64,000 bases of DNA from Ceratopteris richardii (lineage: Eukaryota; Streptophyta; Polypodiopsida; Polypodiales; Pteridaceae): NCBI GenBank assembly GCA_020310875.1, contig CM035428.1:103949161-104013160 (forward strand), written 5' to 3'. Shown here piece after piece: positions 11,393-21,229 of the stretch. Both the position numbers and the translations under genes were made by a program. The notes below the pieces were generated by a model that made no database searches, was not told where the DNA came from, and worked only from the letters and a program-made list of their open reading frames with translations. The number at the start of each line of letters is the position of its first letter. Position 1 is the stretch's first letter.

Positions 11393-13198
11393 TTGCTAGT
11401 CTCTTGGATTACCAGCATGGTGTCTTCTCGATTCGATGGGACTGACTTTCCGAGATGGAAAGCTCAGATGTGGCATACATTGGTTCGTGCAGGGTTACAC
11501 ATGTATGTGCATAGAGATGCACAGAGGTCTCGTGACATGCCCGATCATGTATGGATGGATATGGATGCATTGGCCAGCTCCACTATTCGATTACAGCTTG
11601 TGGATTCTATATATGAGTCTGTTATGTATGAGGAGACGAGTAGTGTATTATGGCAGAGACTACATGATATGTATGCAAGTCCATTGACTCATGTGAGACA
11701 TAGATCATATCGACGACTTCGATGTTGGCATTGTGGTTGTGAGGGCCATATTCGACGACGTTGCTTCAGGCGGATGCGAGGACGATATCAGAGACATGCA
11801 TGTGATGTAGATCAGGTAGTGATTTCAGGAGATTCTATGGCAGTTGATTATGCCAGTGATGGTGATATTACTTTCTCCTATGGTTCATCTCATGATTCCT
11901 CTTGTTCATTGGATAGCACGCATATGGCTTGGTTGCTTGATGCATTAGCTACTTTTCATGTTACTCCACATCGTGAGTGGTTTTGTCGATTCTCACGTGA
12001 GAGTCGTGGATGTGTGCAGTTGCCTGATGGTACGACATATGATATTGAGGGTGCAGGAGATGTATGTCTTATGCTACCTAGTGGAGCATCACTTATGCTC
12101 AGACATGTACGCTATGTGCCTTCATTCCCTATGAGCTTGATTTCAGTTAGCCAGTTACACGAGAGTAGATGTTATGCATTCCTTGGTGAGCATCATTTTC
12201 AGTTGCAGTTGGGACAGCTTATGCTTGTCAGAGGTGCCAGGATTGGGCACATGTATCCACTGCAGGTACTTCATGTGAGAGACAGTCTCGTCTCAGTGGG
12301 AGTTCAGCCTTATGTGCGATGTGAAACTCGTCATGTCTCATTTTATCTACCTACAGATAGGTCTGTTGACATTCATGATGCACATGTATGGCAGGATTCA
12401 GATGCTCAGATGGATGCATGTGTAGAGCATACTTTGGATGCTCATGATGCTTATGTAGAGCATACTTTGGATGCTCATGATGCTTATATAGAGCATGGTT
12501 TGGTTGATCATATGGATGCTCATATGGAGCATACTTCAGATGATCAGTTGGATGCTTTAGAGCATGATGTGGATGCTCATGTAGAGCATTGTGATGATAC
12601 TCAGTTAGAGTGTGATCATCAGTTTGATCTTGGTGTTGATGTTGTGCATTTAGCTCATATGGAGCATGATGATACACTTGGTGTGGTAGAGCACGATAGC
12701 TCTCATGATACACAGTGTATGGTAGAGCATATTAGCTCTCATGATGCACAGCTAGATACATCCTTGGTTGTGAGCATGGCTGATTTAGATGCTGAGGAGT
12801 CAGCAGTTATGCAGTCATTCTTGGATTCACTCATGCCAGATGTTGACATAGATATGTCAGGACATGTTGATCTTGACGATGGTGCTTTGGATGCCTTGGA
12901 TAGAGGCATGGCTGACATGCTTAGGTTAGCCAGGATAGCACAGGTTTCGTCAGCATTCGGGAGTCTAATGTACGAGTTATTATGCTCGAGACCAGACATT
13001 GCAGTTGCTATTGGAGCATTTGCGCTTGGAGTTGTCAGTCGTTCGATGATTGACATAGGCATGGAGCGAGTGGGAGCTTTGCAAGAACTTCATCAGTTCT
13101 TGCATCAGTCAGATGTGAGCTCGACTCTTATCGATATGAGTCTAGAGCAATTTGAGGTGCATGGATACACCTTGTTCGAGGCGGTTGGTGTAGGCTGA
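11393..13198 (+). CDS. Copia Gag-like polyprotein with dead protease, His/Asp-rich repeats and RNase H remnant
   Basis: The ORF is intact at 601 codons. Residues about 13-100 are a shortened copia Gag (FDGTDFPRWKAQMW; STIRLQLVDSIYESV). Residues 111-124 are a CCHC knuckle (CWHCGCEGHIRRRC). Residues 178-300 are the protease/GAG-pre-integrase region (MAWLLDALATFHVTPH, VRYVPSFPMSLISVSQL). There the catalytic D-T/S-G is replaced by D-A-L. Residues about 328-460 are a His/Asp-rich domain with an 11-residue period (HDAYVEHTLDA repeated). Residues 519-600 match the junction of copia RT and RNase H (SSAFGSLMYELLCSRPDI, then VVSRSM and GYTLFEAVG). Integrase and the RT catalytic core are absent. A likely role is packaging of its own RNA in particles made with a helper element. 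The start may be the first Met or Met-9, just before SSRFDG. Confidence 0.88.
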   Translation: MLVSWITSMVSSRFDGTDFPRWKAQMWHTLVRAGLHMYVHRDAQRSRDMPDHVWMDMDALASSTIRLQLVDSIYESVMYEETSSVLWQRLHDMYASPLTHVRHRSYRRLRCWHCGCEGHIRRRCFRRMRGRYQRHACDVDQVVISGDSMAVDYASDGDITFSYGSSHDSSCSLDSTHMAWLLDALATFHVTPHREWFCRFSRESRGCVQLPDGTTYDIEGAGDVCLMLPSGASLMLRHVRYVPSFPMSLISVSQLHESRCYAFLGEHHFQLQLGQLMLVRGARIGHMYPLQVLHVRDSLVSVGVQPYVRCETRHVSFYLPTDRSVDIHDAHVWQDSDAQMDACVEHTLDAHDAYVEHTLDAHDAYIEHGLVDHMDAHMEHTSDDQLDALEHDVDAHVEHCDDTQLECDHQFDLGVDVVHLAHMEHDDTLGVVEHDSSHDTQCMVEHISSHDAQLDTSLVVSMADLDAEESAVMQSFLDSLMPDVDIDMSGHVDLDDGALDALDRGMADMLRLARIAQVSSAFGSLMYELLCSRPDIAVAIGAFALGVVSRSMIDIGMERVGALQELHQFLHQSDVSSTLIDMSLEQFEVHGYTLFEAVGVG

Positions 13199-13306
13199 TC
13201 TAGTATGGGTAGAGATCCGGACTCTTCCTGTACATTAGTGTATAGTCCTACATCATTCTTTGTATATTTTTCCACTTATGGTCACATTGACCCTTAAGTG
13301 GGAGAT

Positions 13307-13495
13307 TGTTGGGGATGTAAGGGTCATGTGACCTTACCCCCATATTTATATATATACATCATATATAGAGCATTGCCTCAAGAGAGATCATTATGTGAGT
13401 TTCGAGGCTCCCACGCATATCCGCGCGTCTCTCCTCTCTTCTCTCTCCCTCCATCTCCTCCTTCCTCCTCTTGTTCTGCACTCCAAACCCCTTCA
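13307..13495 (+). repeat. Copia 3' LTR (189 bp)
   Basis: Differs from the 5' LTR only in AGAGAGATC versus AGAGAAATC and in GTGAG versus GTGGG. It follows the purine tract AAGTGGGAGAT. The 4.0-kb element is then followed by the duplicated GAGAA. Confidence 0.95.
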
Positions 13496-14400
13496 GAGAA
13501 GCGTATATATACCCTTCTTCCCATCAACAAGCACCTGCACCCAGCCCTTACGCATATCAAGAATACAATCAACCTCAACCTGTACTAGGACAACAACCAC
13601 CTCACCCACAAAATGTTGTCCCTGTGAAAATCGCTCAAATTGAAGAGAATCCGGAAAGAGCAATAGTACGAGACACCCTATTGACTAGTACTGAAACTTA
13701 TGATCAATCTTATGATCTTACTTGGGGAAGTTATTCCACTTATGAAAATACTATGGCTGAGTATGGACAATCCTATGAGCCAAATACATATGGATATTAT
13801 AGTTATGATAGCTCCTACGGATATGATCAAGACTACGTGTCATTGATGTACACTGCCCTTAGAGCTCCAATACCACCACAGCCAATGAATAGACCACATG
13901 CTCCTAGAGGACCATATTATAGATTCGGAGGCGATCACTTTATTAGAGAGTGTACATTGCCTAACCCACCACCACCTCAGAGAGTTTGGGAGGGTTACTG
14001 TAGTGATTGTGGTAGAGAACATCTTTTTAGAGATTGCCCTAAAAACCCCAATAAAATCAATCCCACAACACAAATAAATGTTATAGAAGTGGTAGAGTCA
14101 TCAGGAAGTGATAAAGAGTACACTCTACCATTGAAAGCGATAACTAGGGCAAAATCAAGAGAGACCCCGGATAAATCCAAAGAAAATGATAACCAAGACA
14201 AGGAGTTGAAGATCCGAGCTCCACAAGCAGTTGCATATTCTGAAGAGTCTGAGAAAAGTGCTGAGTCTAAACAAACCCAAAGATGGAAGACTCGTAGAGA
14301 AAAGATAAAAGATAAGAGACGGCAACAAAAGTTAGAGAACGAGAATAATAAGCAAAACCAAGATGAAAAGCAAGATTCTAAAGGAAAACCTAACAAGTAG
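13496..14400 (+). pseudogene. Gypsy gag, C-terminal part with Tyr-rich low-complexity domain and knuckles
   Basis: Continuation of the gag split by the copia insertion; open to the TAG at 14398. Order: Gln/Pro-rich segment; a Tyr/Ser/Gly/Gln-rich stretch at about 13693-13845 (SYDLTWGSYSTYENT, then NTYGYYSYDSSYGYDQDY); knuckle-like GGDHFIREC (about 13927-13953); knuckle CSDCGREHLFRDC (about 13999-14037, C-x2-C-x3-H-x4-C); and a long Lys/Glu/Gln-rich basic tail. The knuckle spacing has one residue fewer between Cys2 and His than the classic CCHC. Any open frame starting upstream in the copia LTR is an artefact of the insertion. Confidence 0.78.
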
Positions 14401-15660
14401 ACAGAAAAACATCAAAGATAAGAGGCAGGATCAGTTTTAGCCGATCCAATGCTTGAAGATTTAGCTATGTGGATTAAAGCATATCAAGCACGAATAAAGG
14501 AAGGCCCATCCATTGAGCAACATGAAAGAGAATACCCAAGAGTTGACTTAAAGAAAGAGAGATCGGAAATATGTAAGAAGTTAATTGAAGTGGCTGAGCA
14601 AACTTTAGAAAAACCTGTTGAGCCACTACCCAGTACAAGGATTCCCGAAAAAGAATTTTAGGAATGTGTAGAACCTAGTCACCCTAAGGAAGGAAAGAAA
14701 GACGAGAACTATGAAGAAAAATGCCATGAAAGTAAAGAAGAAGGATCCGTAATCCCTGAAGTAGATGCGGAATGGCCTAGAGACTTATGGGCAAGAGTCC
14801 AAGTAGAGAGATGGAAGAAAGTAGAAGGAATTGAACCACCTTTTGAGGAGTTAGAAGTAATAGGTGAGCTTGAATGGTCAAATCCTGAATTGAACCCAGA
14901 AACATCATCTAAACTTGATGACAATAAAGATGATGAAGACAGTGTGAATGTATTACCAAACTATATGGGGGAGTATGAACATAGCTCTAAATTATATCGT
15001 GTTCCCTCAGTGAGGAGAAAGGAGAAGAACCCATCAATTCAAATCTCTGATATAATACAACACCTTAACAAAGTAAAAATACCATGTACACTGACTCTGG
15101 AAGAACTCTTGAAAGTGAAACCTCAATTGAGAGAGAAAATCACCATACGGTTAGAGACAAAGTCAGACAAAAGCAAGATGTGAGATGAACTAGCCACTGT
15201 TAAAATCCCAGTTGACAAGGTTGGAGATTTTAGTGAGGGAGATGAAGGAAACACAAGCCTCCCTATCATTTATAGAGGATACACCACTAAAGCCATATTA
15301 GATTCGGGAGCTCGAGTAGGAATTGAGACCAAAGAAATATGGGAGAAATGGGGAAAGCTAGCTTTACGACCCACTAGGATGAAAATTCAAATGGAAGATG
15401 GACACATGGAACGACCCTTAGGGTTATTAGAAAATGTAGTATTTACCACTTGCGGAGTCGAATTCGAGCACACCTTAGCAATATGTCAATTTGAAAAGGC
15501 TAGCAATTATGAGATTATACTTGGAAGGCCTTTAATGAGACAGTTCAAGGTAGTGCAAGACTAGGGAAAAGACGCAGTATACTTGCAGCATGGAGGAACG
15601 ACAACTAGGATAAACATCCATACTTATACTTATCAAGATGTCCCTCCTTTGTAATGGAAC
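14401..15660 (+). pseudogene. Gypsy gag-pol linker and retropepsin protease, degenerate
   Basis: One frame runs through with stops: TAG near 14661, TGA near 15181, TAG near 15562. The linker is acidic and Lys-rich (14449-15180). The aspartic protease follows, with IIYRGYTTKAILDSGARVG at about 15265-15320, where the DSG active site is kept. The downstream YEIILGRPLMRQF (about 15508-15547) is the ILGRP flap-to-C-terminus motif. The protease matures Gag and Pol. The catalytic residues are present, but the stops make expression impossible without readthrough. The stops fit CAG/CGA-to-TAG/TGA changes. Confidence 0.78.
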
Positions 15661-16405
15661 CTGATACACAAGGAAGACGATAATTTATCCATTCATAGTG
15701 TAAGATCGAGTAGTCAAACATGGATGAACGAAGATACTCACCTATGGATGTGTAAAGAAGTTAAAAGGGAAGAAGCAAGGAGATAAAAATGGTAGCCAAG
15801 ACAAGGAGCGTTTAGACCTGTGGAAGATCCTGCCTACATGCTTCAAATATTCTTAGATAAAGAGTTCGATCCCCATGGTTGGATGGAGATTTTAGCCACT
15901 CTTGACGTGTGTGTAAATGAAGAAGTCATAACTATGAATGACTGCATAGATGAGGAAGGATATGATGTAAATCTATACATGGATGTTCTCCAAGAGACTG
16001 ATGAAGTAATAGAAAAGGAGTGGAACAAAGATTATGAGAGCATAGAAATGGAAAGGGAAAAAATTGAGGAAGAAAATGAAAAACAGGAAGTAAGTGCAAT
16101 CACTAAAGGAATGAAGCAAATGGAAGAAAATGGACTGGACATGGAAAAGGAAAAAGAAGAAAACACACCTCAAGATCAATTCGAGGTACCTGAGGATTTC
16201 AAGAAATATGAAGTAGAAGAAAGAAAGATTGCTATTCAGATGCCAAAACGAGAAGCTCAACCAGAGATAGCATCCGACAATAAAGAGAATACCAAGAAGA
16301 TTGTAGTCGTGATTGAAGAAGGAGAAGAGAGATGCACCTTCATAGGACAAGATGTCTCCCCTGAGGAAGAACAAGAATTAATACAACTTACAAGAGAGTA
16401 TCGAG
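15661..16405 (+). pseudogene. Gypsy acidic protease-RT spacer
   Basis: From 15820 an open segment encodes a very acidic, coiled-coil-like chain (IEMEREKIEEENEKQEV and similar). It ends in SPEEEQELIQLTREYRDVFA, the usual segment before the first RT motif of plant gypsy elements. In-frame stops precede it at about 15652 and 15784. The long Glu/Lys spacer is larger than in most gypsy elements I know. Confidence 0.6.
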
Positions 16406-17550
16406 ATGTCTTTGCATGGACTTATAAAAGGTGTAGCAGCCACCATACGTGATAGTTACCCATTACCAATCACAGATCATGTGTTGGAAAGGGTTGCAGG
16501 CAAGGAAGTCTATAGTTTTCTTGACGGCTTCTCAGGATATAATCAGGTAGCCATTGCTCCTGAAGACCAACATAAGACAACCTTTGCAACGGAATGGATA
16601 GTTTATGCTTTTAGGGTTATGCCATTTGGTCTAACTAACGCCCCATCCACTTTCCAAAGACTGATGTGCCATGTGTTCAAGGAATTCTTGAGAAAAAGTA
16701 TGGAGGTATACGTGGATGATTTATGCACCTATTCAGCTATAAGACCAGAGCACATCCCGGAACTAAGAAAAATATTTGCCAAATGTCGTCAGTATAGAGT
16801 ATGCCTTAATCCGGAAAAATGAGTCTTCATGGTGCGACAAGGAAAGATCTTAGGACACATTGTCTCTAAGAATGGAATTCCCACTGATGAAGACAAAGTC
16901 AAAGTAATTCTAGATTTGCCAAGACCAAAGACCGCTAAAGAAGTGTAAGCATTTATGGGACATTGTGGATATTATCATAGATTCATTCACATGTATGCCA
17001 TAATCGTGAGGCCTCTTTATGGATTGATGACTCAATTTACTTGGACAGAAGAATGTGAAAAGGAGTTCAATGAATTAAAGAGTCATTTGAGTTCAACACC
17101 GATTTTGAAAGTCCCAAATTGGAATAGACCATTTCATATTCATATGGATGCCTCCAAGTTTGCCATTGGTTGCATCTTAGCATAGCAAGCAGATATAGGA
17201 AAGCTAGACCACCCTATAGCCCATGCCAATAGACAATTAAACCAAGGAGAGCGCAATTATACCACTACGGAACGAGAAAGCTTAGGAATGGTATATGCAA
17301 TGAAGAAATTTAGACACTATTTATTGGCAAACACATTCAAATTCTACATTGATCATCAGGATCTATTGTATCTAGTCAATAAGCCTTGTAATATTGAACG
17401 ACTAGTACGATGGTTTTTATTGTTAATGGAATTTGATTTTGAAGTAGTAGTCAAAAAAGGAAATACATACATCCGTGCTGATCACTTATCAAGAATGACA
17501 CATGGAGAGCCTCCTATAGGAGTGCCAGATGATTTTCCTAATACGTACCT
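16406..17550 (+). pseudogene. Gypsy reverse transcriptase and RNase H, degenerate
   Basis: The RT resumes after a deletion of roughly 80 codons covering its first motifs (the acceptor FAWTYK is joined to GVAATIRDSYPLPITD). It then reads YSFLDGFSGYNQVAIAPED, KTTFATEWIVYAFRVMPFGL, TNAPSTFQRLM and MEVYVDDLC, with the catalytic YVDD kept. Next come LGHIVSKNGI and the RNase H (RT_RNaseH) with MDASKFAIGCILA, YTTTERESLGMVYAMKKFRH, DHQDL and ADHLSRM. Stops lie at about 16820 (TGA), 16947 (TAA) and 17183 (TAG). The last follows GCILA exactly where the family has Gln. The enzyme would copy the element RNA into DNA, but this copy is inactive. Confidence 0.88.
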
Positions 17551-18570
17551 TTTCAACCTGGAAGTATGTCCACAATGGGCTGAAAAATTGATTCCCATAC
17601 TTACGCATGGACCTCAACATAGGATCAATTTAAACAAGAGCAAGGAGTTATGGAAAACAAAAAATCTCCATATCATAGCCGGAAGGTTATATCACCAAGA
17701 ATCAAGTGGATTACTTATGAGATGTGTGGAAGAAGACGAGCAAGAAATGTGGCTTCAAAAAGCACACATGAAGCAATGGAAAACCCATCGAAGTGTTAAT
17801 GGGACTTTGCAAGAGCTTTAGAGATTAGGAATATATTGGCCATATATGCAGAAAGCTTCACATGTTTATGTCTGAGCATGTCCCATTTGTCAAGAAAGCA
17901 TGTCCCATTTGTCAAGAAAGAATACCCTAAGAGAACTCTACTATGTGTTACTCTACAGTAGCACCTAGATGGAGTATGCCTCTAGTGAAATTCTTGAAAA
18001 CACAAGAGTACCCAGAAGGAGCTAGTCTGGCAAGAAAACGTGCCCTTGAGGAACAAAGCAAAGATTATGTACTCGTAGGAAACCAACTTTTCAAGAGAGG
18101 AAGGGACAACCAATTAAGATTGTGCATCCATGAAGACGAGTATATTCCAATATTGGAAATGGCTCATACGGGTGCTGCAGGACGACATTTTTGTGCAGAT
18201 AAAACTACCAAAATGATTCTCTTTGCTGGATTGTGGTGGCCAACGCTACATCAAGATGAAGCCACATATGTCCAAAGGTGTGACACTTGCCAACAAACAA
18301 AGTATCCTATTAGAAGAGATTAAATGCCATTACGACCTATGATAAGTGAGCATTTACCAAATGGGGAATAGATTTTGTAGGACCTATTAACCGACCAGCA
18401 AAAGGTTCTCATGCCGAGTATATAATTGTAGCAACGGACTATTTGACCAAATGGGTAGAAGCCAAGGCAACAAAGAAGAACGATGCAAGCACCACGACTA
18501 AATTTCTCTTTGAGAACATATTCACTAGATTTGGATTTCCAATAGAAATAGTGAGTGATAGAGGCACACA
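17551..18570 (+). pseudogene. Gypsy integrase with two zinc-binding modules, cut inside the catalytic core
   Basis: A first H2C2-type module spans about 17690-17930: SVNGTLQEL, stop, RLGIYWPYMQKASHVYV, stop, ACPICQE. Its last 22 or so bases (GCATGTCCCATTTGTCAAGA) are tandemly duplicated at 17877-17920. After a linker (YSTVAPRWSMPLVKFLKTQE) comes a second complete H2C2 module at about 18160-18300: MAHTGAAGRHF, GLWWPTLHQDEATYVQRCDT, CQQ. The core begins WGIDFVGP (first catalytic Asp) and VATDYLTKWVEAKATKKND, and reaches IEIVSDRGTH (second Asp). At 18570 it is interrupted by the reverse-oriented LTR. The remainder of the core and the C-terminal domain are not found further downstream. Confidence 0.82.
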
Positions 18571-19064
18571 TGCAAGAGAATAAGAATTACGACCACCACG
18601 TGCTAGAGAGATGACTCTCCTCCCAACCTTATGCCTGTATATATAGCTGCTCAAATCAACGAGGACCACAAATGTAACTAGAGTCCACAAGTGCATGTGC
18701 AATCTCCTCCACTCCTTTCATACCTTCCACTAGAGTCCACTAGTGGTTGTTGTACTCACCTCTTGAGTTAAGTCTCTTTAGACTAAAGTTAACTCACCTT
18801 AACTTGAGTTAGAAGGCTCTAGAGCTCTTTGGGCAAAACTCTCTCCCCATGCTCCCCATGGGAGTTGAACCCAAGACCTCCTCCTTCACAACCATGAGAC
18901 TTAACCACTAGGCTAAGTGGATTACTTGAATATGAGAGCACATGAACTTATGCTTGAGTCTATTCTTTAGATCTTTGGTCCTACAGACAAGTGACCAAAC
19001 GATGTCCGAATTCAGATCTGTCTGAACAGGCAAGATCCTTAGATCATAGACTTACTTTATTACA
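18571..19064 (-). repeat. Reverse-oriented LTR copy 1 (about 494 bp)
   Basis: On the plus strand it starts TGCAAGAGAATAAG and ends CTTTATTACA, a TG...CA LTR. It abuts the integrase sequence at 18570 on one side and the reverse complement of a polypurine tract (TTCTTCCCCCCTTGG) on the other. A TATATATA box lies near 18637-18645, read from the minus strand. Confidence 0.78.
18861..18915 (-). promoter_or_regulatory. tRNA-like A and B boxes inside LTR copy 1
   Basis: On the minus strand, TAGCCTAGTGG (18915-18905) fits the Pol III A box TRGCNNAGYNG. GGGTTCAACTCC (18872-18861) fits the B box GGTTCAANNCC. About 32 bases separate them, a normal tRNA/SINE spacing. There is no complete tRNA cloverleaf. 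It could be a captured SINE head or a chance tRNA-like LTR motif. Confidence 0.6.
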
Positions 19065-21229
19065 TTCTTCCCCCCTTGGAAAAGATTTTCGTCCTCGAAA
19101 ATAGAGCTATATACATACTGTAGGCATCCCCCGAGCCTCATGTTCTAAAACTGGAAGAACATGGTCATGTTCTAAAACTGCAAGAACATGTCTCATCTTT
19201 GTGGTGGCATCCCTGCCCAAAAGATTTCAAAACACTATCTCATGTTGCACTTTGATGAACTGGACAAAGTACAAACTAGTGAAATAATAATAAGGGTGGA
19301 TCTAAACACATCCCTGGTCAATTCACAGTTTCTCGATGTGCGATCTAGGCACAAACACGTGAACTAGGTGGATTCAAATTACTAGTCCATTTCTGGGCAT
19401 GACTGGCGCATGGACTTAGTAATAAAGGTGGGACTCTTATCCCTAACAAGACTTTAAGAACTCTTGATTCTCTTTAATTTGTTTTGGAAAACTAGAAATT
19501 TGGTTGTCTCAAACATCTATCTCAGATGTTTGTACAATGGTTTACTTTGATCCAACAGTTACTTGATTTTTTCACCTGGCTAGAGAACTACTTTATCCTA
19601 ATGAGTTTAAAAATCCTATGTAAACTGTAGGAGAAAGTTTACCATTTCGGTTGAGTCAACCATACTAACTTGACCAATTCAAATTCAAAATGAAAATTGT
19701 CCAACTTAGGACACTTTTCTCAAAGACTTTAAGTGAAAGTTCTTGGGAATTGTCAATCTGATGAGCAATTCCTAACTTCTCTAGTCTAGAGTATAATGGA
19801 CTCTAGGAAATCTTTTATGCTATAACTTAAAGCAAACTCAAATGAATAAGTTAATCTTGAACGTGTCATCTTTCGATGTTTGGAAAAGGTTCATGTACAG
19901 AACATCTATCTAGGATGTTTTAATTTAGGTATCTAGTTCAAACCAGCTAACCCTGGTCTTTTGCAAAAGGAATCAGATACCATATTTGAGTGAATTCCAA
20001 AAATTTTGGAGAGTAGAAAGAAGTAACTAAAACTCTATACAACCAATTCAAAAATTCAAAAATACGTAAACTTGCTATGAGTCAAAGTCTAGATGACTCG
20101 GGACTTTAACTTCTCAAAGATCTATTTCAACAGGATATCGAAGCATTTTTATCTATCTTTAAGAGAAATAAGTTGGATTCTCAAAAAGATTCAAAGCAAA
20201 TCAAAAACATCATCCAACCACAAGATACTAGTGTGGTAACCAACATCAATGTGTCGACCCACTGAGGATCTGTTGATGAGTTTACTATCCAAATAATGTT
20301 TCATCTGAGATGAAGTTCATATCACATTCAGACTTTCTGACTCCTTACTGGAAATGCAATTCTTGTGCATTTCTTTTGAGTCAAAAGAGTGAATTTACCA
20401 AGTTACACTAGGAACTTGATACTTGACTTAGTCAAATAAATCCTTAGTTGAAAAGATCAACTGAAAATCAAAGTCCAACTTTTTTTAGAAATTTATCAAA
20501 TATTTCTAATCGATAACAGTTAAGCTTAAAGTGTTCTAAGAAGATCTTGGAAGTTACTTACTTCATATCTTCAGTTTCCTTGATCTGGAAGTTATCTTGA
20601 AGTATCTTAAGATACTACTTTTATCCTTCTTGAATTAAACTCCTTCATAGAAGTCTTAATTCTCTTGAGGATCAAATCTAACTTCAAGATTCAATCTAGG
20701 ACTAAAAGATAATTATCCTCCCATGGTCCGATGTCCCATACCATTTTTCCTACATCAATCTGAGTATAAAATCTGGTGTCCCATACCACCCTATTTTATA
20801 TTCACATTAATGTGTGGGTAATACTTATCCTAAAGTCTAAACATCTCTTGATAGAGTACCTTGTTGCTTCAATTCTTTACGAGAATTTTGAAGTTTCCGG
20901 CATTACCTCTAACTAGATATTCTAGGTTTTGATTCCTTCACATGATCATCTCACAATCACATGCTTTATCTTAGAAACTCTTGATGGAATATCAATTCTT
21001 CTTTTGCTCGGGTTTTCAAATGAAAACCGTTTATAATTCTTTATCTTAAAAAACCTCTTGATGGAATATAAATTCTTCTTTTGCTCGGGTTTTCAAATGA
21101 AAACCGTTTATAATTCCAAGTTCTTGAATTTCTCAAATTCAAGTCTAATTGGTTATTCTTGACCAATTCTGTAGCGACAAGAGATTTTTCACTTCTTGTC
21201 TTTAGATTCCTTTCTTTACTAATGCTTTA
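19065..21229 (-). repeat. Internal region of the non-autonomous gypsy block, copy 1
   Basis: Stops in every frame throughout. The first 1.55 kb (to about 20613) is repeated at 21739-23236 with many substitutions and small indels; markers are CAAGATACTAGTGTGGTAACC at 20219 and 22868. Bases 20614-21227 are not repeated there. That stretch holds a local duplication of about 60 bp around ATTCTTCTTTTGCTCGGG (20995-21050 and 21066-21115). Confidence 0.7.

Larger units (their letters stand above)
9498..13495 (+). mobile_element. Complete compact Ty1/copia element with a single Gag-like ORF (non-autonomous)
   Basis: Two 189-bp LTRs (9498-9686 and 13307-13495) begin TGTTGGGG, end CCCCTTCA and differ at two positions, both transitions. 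The 5-bp target duplication GAGAA is present at 9493-9497 and 13496-13500. The initiator-tRNA-Met PBS follows the 5' LTR, and the tract AAGTGGGAGAT precedes the 3' LTR. The 4.0-kb element carries one 601-codon ORF and no integrase or reverse-transcriptase core. It must therefore depend on proteins from another copia element. It is inserted in the gag gene of the surrounding gypsy element, in the same orientation. It resembles the described class of terminal-repeat retrotransposons with a GAG domain, but with an unusual ORF. Confidence 0.95.

Noticed and set aside
13471..13495. Gag start inside the copia 3' LTR
   Set aside because: The open frame merely extends backwards into the inserted LTR. 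The true gag was continuous with the text before 9498.
18861..18940. tRNA gene
   Set aside because: A and B boxes are present, but acceptor and anticodon stems do not form. Kept only as tRNA-like boxes.
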